Shown here one piece after another: positions 54,397-63,774 of a DNA stretch of 64,000 nucleotides (within the stretch, counting starts at the first letter, position 1; the number at the start of each line of letters is the position of its first letter). A model generated the notes under the pieces. The model was given only the letters and a program-made list of their open reading frames with translations. It ran no database searches and was not told where the DNA came from. The translations under genes were made by a program, and so were the position numbers. The DNA comes from Alphaproteobacteria bacterium (lineage in GTDB: Bacteria; Pseudomonadota; Alphaproteobacteria; UBA828). The stretch is from the NCBI GenBank assembly GCA_022820945.1, contig JAJEEP010000093.1, forward strand, positions 25,232-89,231. The letters are read 5' to 3'.

Positions 54397-54695
54397 CAGC
54401 CGGGCACCCTGATCCTGAACGCGTAGGTGCCGGCGTCCTCCTCCCAGCCTTCCAGCTCGAACGGCGTGGTCTCGCAGAAGTGCTTGAAGTCGATCACCGC
54501 GGCCGGGTCGGTCGCGAGCACCGTGAGCGTGGCGCCGGGGGCGAGGCGCTTGAGGGCCTTGCGCGCCTTGAGCACCGGCAGCGGGCACATCAGGCCGCGC
54601 ACGTCGAGGGTCTCGTCCGCATCCGGCCCAACGGCGGGCCCGGCACCCGGCGGCCGGCCGACCGGCTCAGGCGAAGCGGGCGGTGATCGAGTCAT
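54396..54695 (-). CDS. TusA/SirA family sulfur-carrier protein
   Basis: The 99-residue protein has the TusA fold with the diagnostic CPLPVLKARKAL, whose Cys accepts persulfide sulfur. A Pro-rich, disordered stretch of about 27 residues precedes the domain. Start and stop overlap the M16 gene (29 bases) and the GNAT gene (ATGA). TusA-like proteins pass sulfur for tRNA thiolation or other pathways; the partner here is unknown. Confidence 0.88.
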   Translation of the reverse strand: MTRSPPASPEPVGRPPGAGPAVGPDADETLDVRGLMCPLPVLKARKALKRLAPGATLTVLATDPAAVIDFKHFCETTPFELEGWEEDAGTYAFRIRVPG

Positions 54696-55926
54696 GATCC
54701 TCCAGCCTCGCGATGGGGCCAAGCGCGGAGACCGTGGGACGGCCGCCCTGCAGGATGCGGCAGGCGGTGCGCTGCACCGCCTCGCAGTCGACGGCATCGA
54801 CGCGCTCGATGAGCTCGGCGACCGTGAGCGGCCGGCCGAACAGCAGGATGTGGCGGCCCAGCCGCTCCGCCCGCGCCTGCGTGCTCTCCAGCGACATCAG
54901 CAGCCCGGCCTTGAGCTGGGCGCGGGCGCGGGCGACCTCGTCGTCGCCCACCGTGGTGCACGCATTGACCAGCTCGTCCGCCATCACCGGGATCAGCTCC
55001 GCAAGCTCGTCCTCGCCCGCGCCGGCATAGACGCCGAAGATGCCGCCGTCGGCGTAGCTGGAGGCGAAGGTGAAGACCGAATAGGCGAGGCCGCGCTTCT
55101 CCCGGATCTCCTGGAAGAGCCGCGACGACATGCCGCCGCCGAGCAGCGTCGACATCACCTGGAGCGCGTAGAAATCGTCGTCGTCATAGGCGAGGCCGTC
55201 GAAGCCCACGATCAGGTGCGCCTGCTCCAGGTCGCGCGCGATGCGGCAATCGCCGCCGCCATAGACCGCGGCCGCAGGCGCCGGCACCGAGCCTTCCGGC
55301 AGCGCCGTGAAGGCGGCCTCTGCCGCTGCGACGAGGGCGTCGTGATCGACCCGGCCCGAGCCCACCAGCACCATGCGCGCCGCCCGGTAGTGCGCGCCCA
55401 TGTAGTCTGCGAGCGCATCGCGCGTGTACGAGCCAACGCGCTCGGGCGGACCCAGGATCGTGCGGCCGATGGGCTGGTCGGGGTAGGCGGTCTCCTGAAA
55501 CCGGTCGAAGACGAGGTCGTCCGGCGTGTCGTTGACTTGGGCGATCTCCTGGATCACGACCGCGCGCTCGCGCTCCAGCTCGTCGGCATCGAAGGTCGAG
55601 TGCTGGAGGATGTCGGCCAGCAGGTCGAGCGCGAGCGGCACGTCCTCCTTCATCACCTTGGCGTAGTAGGCCGTGGTCTCCCGCGAGGTGTAGGCGTTGA
55701 GGTGGCCGCCCACCGCCTCGATCTCCTCGGCGATGTCGCGGGCGCTCCGCCGCTCGGTGCCCTTGAAGGCCATGTGCTCCAGCAGGTGCGAGAGCCCGTT
55801 GGTCTCTTCGGTCTCGCAGCGCGCGCCGACATCGACCCAGAGGCCGATCGAGGCCGTCTCCACGTGGTTCACGGAATCGCTGACCACCCGGAGCCCGTTG
55901 GCGAGCGGCGTGATCTGCACGCTCAC
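54667..55926 (-). CDS. M16 family zinc peptidase (mitochondrial processing peptidase-like)
   Basis: The 419-residue protein has the inverted zinc motif HLLEH (HxxEH) followed by MAFKGTERR and, about 75 residues on, the third ligand Glu in VIQEIAQVND. The C-terminal half is the inactive M16 repeat. The frame is open far upstream, but GTG 55926 overlaps the thrC stop (GTGA) and yields the family N-terminus. Bacterial homologues resemble the ancestor of mitochondrial beta-MPP; their own substrates are mostly unknown. Confidence 0.9.
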   Translation of the reverse strand: MSVQITPLANGLRVVSDSVNHVETASIGLWVDVGARCETEETNGLSHLLEHMAFKGTERRSARDIAEEIEAVGGHLNAYTSRETTAYYAKVMKEDVPLALDLLADILQHSTFDADELERERAVVIQEIAQVNDTPDDLVFDRFQETAYPDQPIGRTILGPPERVGSYTRDALADYMGAHYRAARMVLVGSGRVDHDALVAAAEAAFTALPEGSVPAPAAAVYGGGDCRIARDLEQAHLIVGFDGLAYDDDDFYALQVMSTLLGGGMSSRLFQEIREKRGLAYSVFTFASSYADGGIFGVYAGAGEDELAELIPVMADELVNACTTVGDDEVARARAQLKAGLLMSLESTQARAERLGRHILLFGRPLTVAELIERVDAVDCEAVQRTACRILQGGRPTVSALGPIARLEDHDSITARFA

Positions 55927-57338
55927 GCCACGCACTCCCGCTGGCGCGCATGGACCCGGTCGCGGATGAAGCGCGTGAGCTGGGCCGCATCCACGGGCAG
56001 CTCCGTGACCCGTTCGGGCTTCGCCGCGAGCGCCGCCAGCCTGGGCGGCAGGGCCGGCCGAATACCGATGGCACGCTCGATGGCATCGGGGAACTTGGCG
56101 GCGTGCGCGGTCGCCAGGCTCACCATGGGCCCCGCGCCGGCGCCGTGGGTGCGGGCCGCGTGGACGCCGGCTGCGCTGTGCGGGTCGATCATGCGCCCGC
56201 TCTCGCGCCACACGTCCGCGATGGTGGCGAGGCAGGCATCGTCGTCCGCGCGCGCGGCGGCGAAGGCGACCTTGGCCAGCGCGAACCGGGCGCCGCGCAG
56301 GGTGAACTCGCCGCGCTCGGCAAGCTCGGCCATCAGCGCGCACACGGCGGCGCCGTCGCGGCCCGAGAGGTCGGCCAGCAGCCGCTCGAAGTTGCTCGCC
56401 ACCTGAATGTCCATGCTGGGGCTCAGCGTCTTGTGCACCTGCCCCTTGCGGTAGAGGCCGGTCTCGAAGAATTGGGCGAGGATGTCGTTCCGGTTCGTCG
56501 CCACCACGAGGCGCTCGATCGGTACGCCCATTTGCCGCGCGGCGTAGCCCGCGTAGACGTTGCCGAAGTTGCCGGTGGGCACGGTGAAGGAGACCGCGCG
56601 CGCCGGCGCGCCGAGGGCCAAGGCCGCGTATACGTAGTATGCCGCCTGCGCCGCGACCCGGGCCCAGTTGATGGAGTTGACCGCCGCAAGCCCGATCTCG
56701 TCGCGAAGCGCGAGGTCCGCGAAGAGCGCCTTCACCAGCGCCTGGCAGTCGTCGAAGGTGCCGGCGATGGCGACGTTGTGAACGTTGGGCTCGGCCGCCG
56801 TGGTCATCTGGCGGCGCTGCATCTCGGAGACCCGGCCCGCCGGGTGGAGCACGACCACGGAGAGCGCTTCGCGGCCGCGAAAGGCCTCGATCGCCGCAGC
56901 CCCCGTGTCGCCCGAGGTGGCGACGAGGATCGTCGCCGTCCGCCCGCGTCTCGCCAGCACCGCATCCAGCAGGCGCGCCACCATCTGGAGCGCGAAGTCC
57001 TTGAAGGCGAGCGTGGGGCCGTGGAACAGCTCCAGCAGCCACCGGTCCGGGCCGAGCTGCACCAGCGGCGCCGTGGCGGGGTGGTCGAAGCCGGCATAGC
57101 TCTCCGCCGCGATGGCCGCGAGTTGCGTGCGCGAGAACGCGCGCCCGGTGAACTCGGCCATGACGGCGGCGGCGACCTCGGCGTATGGCCTGCCGCTGAG
57201 CGCCGCGAGGGCGTCGGAATCCAGCACCGGCCAGCGCTCCGGGAGGTAAAGGCCGCCGTCGCGGGCGAGACCCTGGAGCAGGGCGTGTTCGAACGAGACC
57301 GTCCGCCCTCCGGTCTGCCGCGTGCTGATGTAGCGCAA
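55923..57338 (-). CDS. thrC: Threonine synthase
   Basis: ThrC turns O-phosphohomoserine into threonine using PLP. The 471-residue protein begins MRYISTRQTGG and has LFHGPTLAFKDFALQ with the PLP-binding Lys, ATSGDTGAAAIEAF and the PTGNFGNVYAGY block. It is the longer (alphaproteobacterial, yeast-like) form. It is first in a coupled unit with the M16 peptidase, tusA and GNAT genes, all overlapping. The thrC-M16 pairing is common in alphaproteobacteria. Confidence 0.95.
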   Translation of the reverse strand: MRYISTRQTGGRTVSFEHALLQGLARDGGLYLPERWPVLDSDALAALSGRPYAEVAAAVMAEFTGRAFSRTQLAAIAAESYAGFDHPATAPLVQLGPDRWLLELFHGPTLAFKDFALQMVARLLDAVLARRGRTATILVATSGDTGAAAIEAFRGREALSVVVLHPAGRVSEMQRRQMTTAAEPNVHNVAIAGTFDDCQALVKALFADLALRDEIGLAAVNSINWARVAAQAAYYVYAALALGAPARAVSFTVPTGNFGNVYAGYAARQMGVPIERLVVATNRNDILAQFFETGLYRKGQVHKTLSPSMDIQVASNFERLLADLSGRDGAAVCALMAELAERGEFTLRGARFALAKVAFAAARADDDACLATIADVWRESGRMIDPHSAAGVHAARTHGAGAGPMVSLATAHAAKFPDAIERAIGIRPALPPRLAALAAKPERVTELPVDAAQLTRFIRDRVHARQRECVA

Positions 57339-57552
57339 GCCGCGCTCTCCGTACTCTTCCGGCTACTTCCGGACTCTTCCGGCCCGGTCCAGACTATACG
57401 CGCCCGCCTGCGACCGGCAAGCAAGCGCCAACCGTAGCGGCAATTTCGCCATTTGGCCGGCGCGCCCTAGGGTTGTACGCTGCGCCCGCGGCCTGGGGCG
57501 GCCACGGAGCCGGCCAACGGCGCGCATGAGCGATTCTAAGGGAGACACACAC

Positions 57553-59157
57553 ATGCTTCGATCGTTGCGAACGGTGGCCCTGGCAGGTGCCGCCACGGTG
57601 GCCGGCGCCGCGTTGGCGCTGGGCGCTCTCGACACGAAAGCCGCCAAGGCCGAAGGCGGCGGCACCCTGATCTGGTCGATCCCGGCGGCGATGAGCCTGT
57701 TCGACCCACCGCAGTCCTGCGGCTGGCTCACGAAGAACGCCACGCACATGATCTTCGACGGCCTGGTCGAGCTGGAGCTCGGCAAGCCGGAGAAGGGCTG
57801 GGCGACGCTCCGGCCGGCACTCGCCGAGTCCTGGACCGTCTCCGAGGACGGCATGACCTACACCTTCAACCTGCGCAAGGGTGTGAAGTTCCACGACGGC
57901 ACGCCGTTCAACGCCGAGGTGGCGAAGTGGAACTACGACCGCTTCTCCAACCCCGACGCGCCGCAGTACAACTCGGTCGCCAATGCCTACTTGAACTTCT
58001 ACGCGCGCTGGATCGCGTCCACCCGCGTGGTCGACGAGCACACCTTCGAGATCGTGCTCACGCAGCCGCACTACGAGTGGCTGCAGATCGGCCAGTCCTC
58101 CTGCGGGCAGCCGGAGATGATCAGCCCCACCGCGTGGGAAATTCACGGCGATCAGGACATCGCGCTGCACCCGGTCGGCACCGGGCCGTTCAAGTTCGTC
58201 GAGCGTGAGATCGACGTGATGGTCATCCTCGAGCGCAACGACGACTATTACGGCGAGCCCGCGAAGCTCGACTACATGGTCTATCGCCAGATCACCGATC
58301 CGGCGACGCGCATCGCGGCGCTTCGGGCCGGCGAGATCAACATGGTCACCGAGCCCACATGGGACGAGATCGAGAACCTGGTGGACGAGGGCTTCCAGCT
58401 CCTGCTGCAGCCCAACGTGCCCTCGGTCTGGTACGCCGCGTTCAACATGAAGCACCCGGCGCTTCAGGACGTGCGCGTGCGCAAGGCGATCAACATGGCG
58501 ATCGACCGCGAAGGCGTGGCCCGCGAGGTGCTGAGAGGCACCGGCAAGGCCGAGCACGGCATGCTCTCCGCCGGCACCTTCGCCTACGATCCCGACTACA
58601 ATCCCTATCCCTACGACCCCGAGGGCGCGAAGGCGCTGCTCGCCGAGGCCGGTTACGGGGACGGCGGGCTGGAGCTTACCTTCGAGATCTTCGACTACGG
58701 CTGGAACGAGGCCTGGGAGAAGTGGATGCAGCGCGACCTCAAGAAGGTCGGCATCGACCTCAAGCTCGAGAAGCTGGAGTGGATGACCTATCTCGGCAAG
58801 TGGCTTCAGGGCATGCCGGAGACCGTGGCGATGAACAGCATGGGCTGGGGCTGGTCGGTGCCTTACTGGACCGCCCACGCCACCCGTTGCGACCATCATC
58901 CGCCGAACGGCATCAATGGCGGCTGGTACTGCAACGAGGCGGTCGATGCGCTCTATCAGCAGGCGATCCAGACCGAGGATCAGGCTGAGGCCACGAAGCT
59001 CTATCGCGAGGCCAACCGCATCATCATGGAGGAGGACGTCGCCTTCGTGCCGGTGTTCAGCTACCACAATCCGATCGTTCTGGCGCCCAACGTGAAGGGC
59101 TTCGTGAACGGTCAGGAGAACTGGTACGACTACACCCTGCCCTGGGTTGAGGAGTAG
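57553..59157 (+). CDS. Peptide ABC transporter binding protein (SBP family 5)
   Basis: The 534-residue protein has a Sec signal peptide (cleavage after AKA, residue 33). The mature part is an SBP_bac_5 fold with LAESWTVSEDGMTYTFNLRKGVKFHDG-type text, seen here as ESWTVSEDGMTYTFNLRKG. It is the first gene of a dipeptide/oligopeptide-type operon. GGGAGAC precedes ATG 57553. The substrate could be peptides, nickel complexes or glycosides. A strong hairpin follows the gene. Confidence 0.9.
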   Translation: MLRSLRTVALAGAATVAGAALALGALDTKAAKAEGGGTLIWSIPAAMSLFDPPQSCGWLTKNATHMIFDGLVELELGKPEKGWATLRPALAESWTVSEDGMTYTFNLRKGVKFHDGTPFNAEVAKWNYDRFSNPDAPQYNSVANAYLNFYARWIASTRVVDEHTFEIVLTQPHYEWLQIGQSSCGQPEMISPTAWEIHGDQDIALHPVGTGPFKFVEREIDVMVILERNDDYYGEPAKLDYMVYRQITDPATRIAALRAGEINMVTEPTWDEIENLVDEGFQLLLQPNVPSVWYAAFNMKHPALQDVRVRKAINMAIDREGVAREVLRGTGKAEHGMLSAGTFAYDPDYNPYPYDPEGAKALLAEAGYGDGGLELTFEIFDYGWNEAWEKWMQRDLKKVGIDLKLEKLEWMTYLGKWLQGMPETVAMNSMGWGWSVPYWTAHATRCDHHPPNGINGGWYCNEAVDALYQQAIQTEDQAEATKLYREANRIIMEEDVAFVPVFSYHNPIVLAPNVKGFVNGQENWYDYTLPWVEE

Positions 59158-59179
59158 GGATCGCGGATAGCAGCGAGTG

Positions 59180-59206
59180 GGCCGCCGGGCGCAATGCCCG
59201 GCGGCC
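59180..59206 (+). promoter_or_regulatory. Intercistronic hairpin after the peptide-binding-protein gene
   Basis: GGCCGCCGGGC and GCCCGGCGGCC form a perfect 11-bp stem with a GCAAT loop, 23 bases after the stop. No T-run follows, so full termination is unlikely. It probably protects the binding-protein mRNA or lowers read-through to the permeases. Confidence 0.65.
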
Positions 59207-59295
59207 GGCTGCTTTAGCGGCGCCCGTCTGCGCCGCAGCGACCGAGAGTCCGATTTCGTGACAGTTCGCCTGCCGACAGGAGGCGGCGCCGCGCC

Positions 59296-60264
59296 ATGAC
59301 GCGGTTCATCGTCATGCGCCTCCTCACGATCGTCCCGATCATGTTCGGGGTGTCGTTCTTCGTCTTCATCCTGGCCCATCTGGCTCCCGGCGACGTCACC
59401 ACGACGCTGACGGGGCCCTACGCCACCGAGGAGACGCGCGAGCAGATCCGCGAATCCCTCGGGCTCAACGAGCCGCTCCCGGTCCAGTACGGCAAGTGGC
59501 TGAGCCACATCCTCCAGGGTGAGTTCGGCAAGTCGATCGCCAACCGGCGCATGGTCGCGGAGCTGATCTTCCCGAAGTTCGCGAACTCCCTGATCCTGGC
59601 GCTGACCAGCGCGGCGATGGCCTACGTCATCGGGCTCTTCGCGGGCATATTCGCGGCGTCCAGGCCCTACGGCTATTTCGACCGATTTACCATCGCAGGC
59701 ACCCTCATGTTCGGCAGCATTCCGCCCTATTGGTTCGGGCTGCTGCTGGTGCTGCTGTTCTCGCTGACCTGGCGCTGGCTGCCGGCGACGGGCATGACCA
59801 AGATCGTGGGCGGCGGCGGGCCGATCGACGTGATCCTGCATCTGATCCTGCCAACCATCGCCGCGGGCGCCGCGCCCGCGGCCATCATCGCGCGCACCGT
59901 GCGCGCGACCATGCTGGAGATTCTGAGCCAGAACTACATCAAGGTCGCCCGCGCCAAGGGCATCCGGCGCGGCGTGATCCTGCGCAAGCACGCGCTCCGC
60001 AACGCGCTGCCGCCGATTGCAACGATCTGCGGCCTGCAGCTCGGCTACCTGCTGGGCGGCGTGCTCTTCGTCGAGGTGATCTTCGCCTGGCCCGGCATCG
60101 GCTATCAGCTCTGGCAGGCGATCCAGGCGCGCGATATCCCCACCATTCAGGGCGCCTCGCTGATCATCGGGGTCGCCTTCGTGCTGGTGAACCTCGCGGT
60201 CGACGTGTTCAACGCCTACACCGACCCCAAGATCCGCATCTCCGAGGGAGTGCGCTCGCGATGA
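59296..60264 (+). CDS. Dipeptide/oligopeptide ABC transporter permease (DppB family)
   Basis: The 322-residue membrane protein starts MTRFIVMRLLTIVPIMFGVSFFVF with a first helix typical of DppB/OppB. It has a periplasmic domain, then five more helices and the coupling block NYIKVARAKGIRRGVILRKHALRNA. It overlaps the next permease gene by 4 bases. Confidence 0.92.
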   Translation: MTRFIVMRLLTIVPIMFGVSFFVFILAHLAPGDVTTTLTGPYATEETREQIRESLGLNEPLPVQYGKWLSHILQGEFGKSIANRRMVAELIFPKFANSLILALTSAAMAYVIGLFAGIFAASRPYGYFDRFTIAGTLMFGSIPPYWFGLLLVLLFSLTWRWLPATGMTKIVGGGGPIDVILHLILPTIAAGAAPAAIIARTVRATMLEILSQNYIKVARAKGIRRGVILRKHALRNALPPIATICGLQLGYLLGGVLFVEVIFAWPGIGYQLWQAIQARDIPTIQGASLIIGVAFVLVNLAVDVFNAYTDPKIRISEGVRSR

Positions 60265-61187
60265 CCGACGCGCCGGGCCTCCACGGCCAGTCGATGCGGC
60301 AGCGCTCAGCGGCCGAGCTCCGGCGCGAGAACCTCCACATCATGTGGCGGACGCTGACGCTCGCTTGGCACGCCTATGCCAAGGACAAGGCGGCGGTCGG
60401 CGCGCTGATCTTCATGATCATCGTGGTGCTGATCTCCATCTTTGCGCCCTGGATAAGCCCGCACGACCCGACCGAGGCGGTCGGCACCCGCGGCGGCCTG
60501 CCGGGGACCGACGGCCTCGTTCTCGGCGGGGACATGGACGGCCGCGACATGCTCTCCCGCCTCTTCTGGGGCGGGCGCGTGTCGCTGCTGATCGGCGTCG
60601 TGCCGACCGTGGCGGCCACCTTCATCGCCGTGGTGCTCGGCCTCTTCGCCGGCTACGTCGGCGGCTGGTTGGACCAGGTGGTGATGCGCATCCTCGATGT
60701 CTTCTTCGCCTTCCCGCTGGTGCTGCTGGCCATCGTCATCGCCGGCATCCTGGACCCCGGCGTCGCCACGCTGATCCTCTCCATCACCGTGGCGCTGGTG
60801 CCCTACATCGCGCGCCTGGTGCGAACGACCACGGTCTCGGTCAAGCAGGAGCCCTATATCGAGGCCGCGCGCGCCGGCGGCGCCACGACTCCCACCATCC
60901 TCACCCGTTATATCCTGCCCAACATGCTGGCGCCGGTGATCGTCTACTCGACCACGCTGATCGGGCTCATGATGGTGGTGGGCTCCGGCCTCTCCTTCCT
61001 CGGCCTCGGCATCCAGCCGCCGGACGCCGACTGGGGCACGATGGTCTCCGACGGCCGCGCGGTGCTGAAGAGGGCGCCGCACGCGACCGCCTTCCCCGGC
61101 TTCATCATCGTCATCGTCTCGCTGGCGTTCTCCTTCATCGGCGACGGGCTGCGCGATGCGCTCGACCCGCGCGCCAGGGTGCGCTGA
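60261..61187 (+). CDS. Dipeptide/oligopeptide ABC transporter permease (DppC family)
   Basis: The 308-residue protein has the DppC/OppC layout: a cytoplasmic N-terminus, a first helix, a short periplasmic loop (DPTEAVGTRGGLPGTDGLV), then five helices with EPYIEAARAGGATTPTILTR as coupling motif. It ends in GDGLRDALDPR. The frame is open upstream, but ATG 60261 overlaps the previous stop (ATGA) and gives the normal length. Confidence 0.92.
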   Translation: MTDAPGLHGQSMRQRSAAELRRENLHIMWRTLTLAWHAYAKDKAAVGALIFMIIVVLISIFAPWISPHDPTEAVGTRGGLPGTDGLVLGGDMDGRDMLSRLFWGGRVSLLIGVVPTVAATFIAVVLGLFAGYVGGWLDQVVMRILDVFFAFPLVLLAIVIAGILDPGVATLILSITVALVPYIARLVRTTTVSVKQEPYIEAARAGGATTPTILTRYILPNMLAPVIVYSTTLIGLMMVVGSGLSFLGLGIQPPDADWGTMVSDGRAVLKRAPHATAFPGFIIVIVSLAFSFIGDGLRDALDPRARVR

Positions 61188-61199
61188 GGGAGCCCCGCC

Positions 61200-62207
61200 A
61201 TGAGCGAGCCGATCCTCAGCGTGCGCGGTCTCAGGACCCACTTCCGCCTGCGCACCGGCACGCTCAAGGCAGTCGACGGCCTCTCCTTCGAGCTTCAGGC
61301 CGGCCGCGTGCTCTGCATCGTGGGCGAATCCGGCTCGGGCAAGAGCGTGACGGCGCAGTCCATCATGCGCCTGATCGAGCTGCCGGGGCGCATCGTCGAC
61401 GGCGACATCTCGTTCCGCGACCAGGACCTGCTGGCGCTCACCGAGCACGAGATGGAGGACCTGCGCGGCAACCGCATCGGCATGATCTTTCAGGACCCGA
61501 TGACCTCGCTCAACCCGGTCTTCACCATCGGCGAGCAGATCGTCGAGACCATCATCGCGCACACCGGCGCGAGCAAGGAGGAGGCCCGCGCCCGCGCGGT
61601 CGAGCTGATGCGCCTCGTCGGAATTCCCGAGCCCGAGGGGCGGCTTGCCGACTACCCGCACCAGTTCTCGGGCGGCATGCGCCAGCGCGTGCTCATCGCC
61701 ATCGCCATCGCCTGCGAGCCCGACATCCTCATCGCCGACGAGCCCACCACCGCGCTCGACGTCACCATCCAGGCCCAGATCCTGCGGCTCCTCTCCGACA
61801 TCCAGAAGAAGCTCGGCAGCGCCATGATCCTCATCACCCACGATCTCGGCGTGGTCTCGGCCATGGCCGACGATGTGCTGGTGATGTATTCCGGGCGGAT
61901 GGTCGAATACGGCGACGTGAAGACCATCTTCCGCAACCCCCGCCACCCCTACACCCTCGGGCTGCTGGATTCGATCATCAAGCTCGACGATTCCCGCGAG
62001 TCCGAGCTGCGCTCGATCTCCGGCCTGCCGCCGATTCCCATCGACCCGCCGCCGGGCTGCGCCTTCCGCGACCGCTGCGTGCGCGCCACGGACATCTGCG
62101 GCGAGCAGGACCCGCCCTGGGTCGAGACCGCGACCGGCTCCACGGCAGTCTGCCACGCGGTGCAGGCCGAGGAGGCGGGCGGGCCAGTCGCGGAGGCCAC
62201 GCCATGA
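61200..62207 (+). CDS. Dipeptide/oligopeptide ABC transporter ATPase (DppD family)
   Basis: The 335-residue ATPase has Walker [10 protein letters not shown], signature [14 protein letters not shown] and Walker [13 protein letters not shown]. The C-terminal oligo/dipeptide-transport domain contains [14 protein letters not shown]. It starts 12 bases after dppC and overlaps the second ATPase gene by 4 bases. Confidence 0.93.
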   Translation: MSEPILSVRGLRTHFRLRTGTLKAVDGLSFELQAGRVLCIVGESGSGKSVTAQSIMRLIELPGRIVDGDISFRDQDLLALTEHEMEDLRGNRIGMIFQDPMTSLNPVFTIGEQIVETIIAHTGASKEEARARAVELMRLVGIPEPEGRLADYPHQFSGGMRQRVLIAIAIACEPDILIADEPTTALDVTIQAQILRLLSDIQKKLGSAMILITHDLGVVSAMADDVLVMYSGRMVEYGDVKTIFRNPRHPYTLGLLDSIIKLDDSRESELRSISGLPPIPIDPPPGCAFRDRCVRATDICGEQDPPWVETATGSTAVCHAVQAEEAGGPVAEATP

Positions 62208-63214
62208 GCGACCCCACCGCCGGCGGCGGCGCGAGCGGCAACGGGAACGGCCCCCTCCTCTCGGTCGAGGGGCTGGTCAAGCACTTCAAGCTCGACCCCA
62301 AGGGCCTGTTCGACGCGCCGCCGATCCTGCGCGCGGTCGACGGCGTCGACTTCGACGTGATGCGCGGCGAGACCCTCGGCCTCGTCGGCGAATCAGGCTG
62401 CGGCAAGTCCACCACCGCGCGCCTCGTCCTGCGGCTGATCGAGCCCACCGCAGGCTCGGTGACGCTCGACGACGTGGACGTGCTGGCGTGCTCCAAGAAG
62501 GAGCTGCTGGCGCTGCGGCGCGAGATGCAGATCGTCTTCCAGGACCCGCTCTCGTCCCTCAACCCGCGCATGTCGGTCGGCAACCAGATCGCCGAGCCGC
62601 TCCGCTTCCACGGCATCGGCGACAAGGTGGACCGCTTCGACCGCGCCCGCGAGTTCCTGGAGGTGGTGGGCCTCAGCAGCGACTACTACGACCGCCTGCC
62701 GCACGAGTTCTCCGGCGGGCAGAACCAGCGCGTCGCCATCGCCCGCGCGCTCATCCTCCAGCCCAAGCTGCTGATCCTGGACGAGCCGGTGTCTGCGCTC
62801 GACGTCTCGATCCGCGCCCAGATCCTGCGCCTGCTGATCGACTTGCAGGGGCGCTTCCAGCTCACCTACGTCTTCATCTCCCACGACCTCTCGGTGGTGA
62901 AGCGCTTCTGCAACCGCACCGCCGTGCTCTATCTCGGCCGCATCGTCGAGATTGCGGAGAGCGAGAGCCTCTACCGCGAGCCGCTGCACCCCTATTCCCA
63001 GGCGCTGATCAGCGCGATCCCCGAGGCCAACCCCGACGGGCCCCGCGCGGATTCCCTCGGCGGCCTCGAAGGCGACGTGCCGAGCCCGATCAGCCCGCCC
63101 ACCGGCTGCCCCTTCCACACCCGCTGCCCGCACCGCATGCCCGAATGCTCCGAGCAGACCCCGGCGCTCAAGGAAGTGAAGCCCGGCCACCAGGTCGCCT
63201 GTTTCCTGCACTGA
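62204..63214 (+). CDS. Dipeptide/oligopeptide ABC transporter ATPase (DppF family)
   Basis: The 336-residue ATPase has Walker A GESGCGKSTTARL, signature FSGGQNQRVAIARAL and Walker B LLILDEPVSALD. The C-terminal domain contains CPFHTRCPHRMPEC, which in homologues holds an iron-sulfur cluster. It closes the operon; repeat-rich non-coding DNA follows. The frame is open upstream in the previous gene; ATG 62204 is the coupled start. Confidence 0.93.
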   Translation: MSDPTAGGGASGNGNGPLLSVEGLVKHFKLDPKGLFDAPPILRAVDGVDFDVMRGETLGLVGESGCGKSTTARLVLRLIEPTAGSVTLDDVDVLACSKKELLALRREMQIVFQDPLSSLNPRMSVGNQIAEPLRFHGIGDKVDRFDRAREFLEVVGLSSDYYDRLPHEFSGGQNQRVAIARALILQPKLLILDEPVSALDVSIRAQILRLLIDLQGRFQLTYVFISHDLSVVKRFCNRTAVLYLGRIVEIAESESLYREPLHPYSQALISAIPEANPDGPRADSLGGLEGDVPSPISPPTGCPFHTRCPHRMPECSEQTPALKEVKPGHQVACFLH

Positions 63215-63222
63215 GCGCGGCC

Positions 63223-63345
63223 CGGACCGCAGGTCCGTAGCGCGCGACCGCGCGCCGCGCCGAAGGCGCGGAGCCAAGCGAGCGTCGCGCGGGAACGCGC
63301 GCGGAATCATGACTCGAGCGCCCGCCGTTGAGGGAAGCGAAAAAA
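63223..63345 (+). repeat. Hairpin-rich intergenic repeat, copy B
   Basis: Begins with CGGACC-GCA-GGTCCG (63223-63237). The core AGCGCGCGACCGCGCGCCGC and AAGGCGCG match copy A, then comes a hairpin GCGCG-GGAA-CGCGC, and the tail GCGCCCGCC...TTGAGGGAA. It starts 8 bases after the dppF-like gene. The ATGATTA end is degenerate here. Confidence 0.75.
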
Positions 63346-63390
63346 GTTCGGGCGCCCGGCAACCCGCGAGGAGTCCGACCATGATCGGGA

Positions 63391-63491
63391 CCGGGCCGCG
63401 CAGCAGCCCGGAGCGCGCGACTGCGCGCCGCGCCGTCAGGCGCGTAGGCAAGCGAACGGAGTTCGCGCCCGCCGTCGAGGGAAATGATTAA
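63391..63491 (+). repeat. Hairpin-rich intergenic repeat, copy C
   Basis: Starts with CGGGC...GCCCG pairing near 63392-63410. The core AGCGCGCGACTGCGCGCCGC and AGGCGCGTAG follow, then the hairpin GCGAAC-GGA-GTTCGC (63452-63466) and the tail GCGCCCGCC...TCGAGGGAAATGATTA. It is in the same orientation as copies A and B, 46 bases after copy B. Confidence 0.75.
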
Positions 63492-63602
63492 CTTGGGAGG
63501 GGGACAGGGGGAGGTGGGCTCGCACGCCCGCAGGGTCGTGCGCGCGAAACAAGAGTCTCGCGCAGTCCTTCCGGTTCATCCCTCAGATGGTCATGCCCCG
63601 AC

Positions 63603-63633
63603 ATGCCCGGACCCGTTCCGGGTATCCGGGCAT
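63603..63633. repeat. Palindromic element ATGCCCGGA...TCCGGGCAT
   Basis: ATGCCCGGA and TCCGGGCAT (63603-63611 and 63625-63633) are perfect inverted copies, and the interior ACCCGTTCCGGGT pairs as well. This is the style of short palindromic elements scattered between genes in many alphaproteobacteria. Confidence 0.6.
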
Positions 63634-63659
63634 CCCTCTCCACCAATGACTACATCGTC

Positions 63660-63682
63660 ATGCGCGGACTTGATCCGCGCAT
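63660..63682. repeat. Palindromic element ATGCGCGGA...TCCGCGCAT
   Basis: ATGCGCGGA and TCCGCGCAT are perfect 9-base inverted copies around CTTGA. It lies 26 bases from the preceding palindrome and resembles it, so the two may be a pair of one element family. Confidence 0.6.
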
Positions 63683-63774
63683 CTTTCTCCGCCGGCCCGA
63701 GTGACAGGATCGATGTGGGGCTGGTGCGATACACCCGCGGCCTAATCTCTGGCCAGAAATCGGCGGGATTCGGC

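Noticed and set aside
57394..59991. 865-codon minus-strand frame across the peptide-binding protein and first permease
   Set aside because: Shadow frame in GC-rich DNA; the plus-strand genes have signal peptide, domains and operon order.
60306..62156. 616-codon minus-strand frame across the DppC and DppD genes
   Set aside because: Shadow with Asp/Glu/His/Arg-rich translation and no motif.
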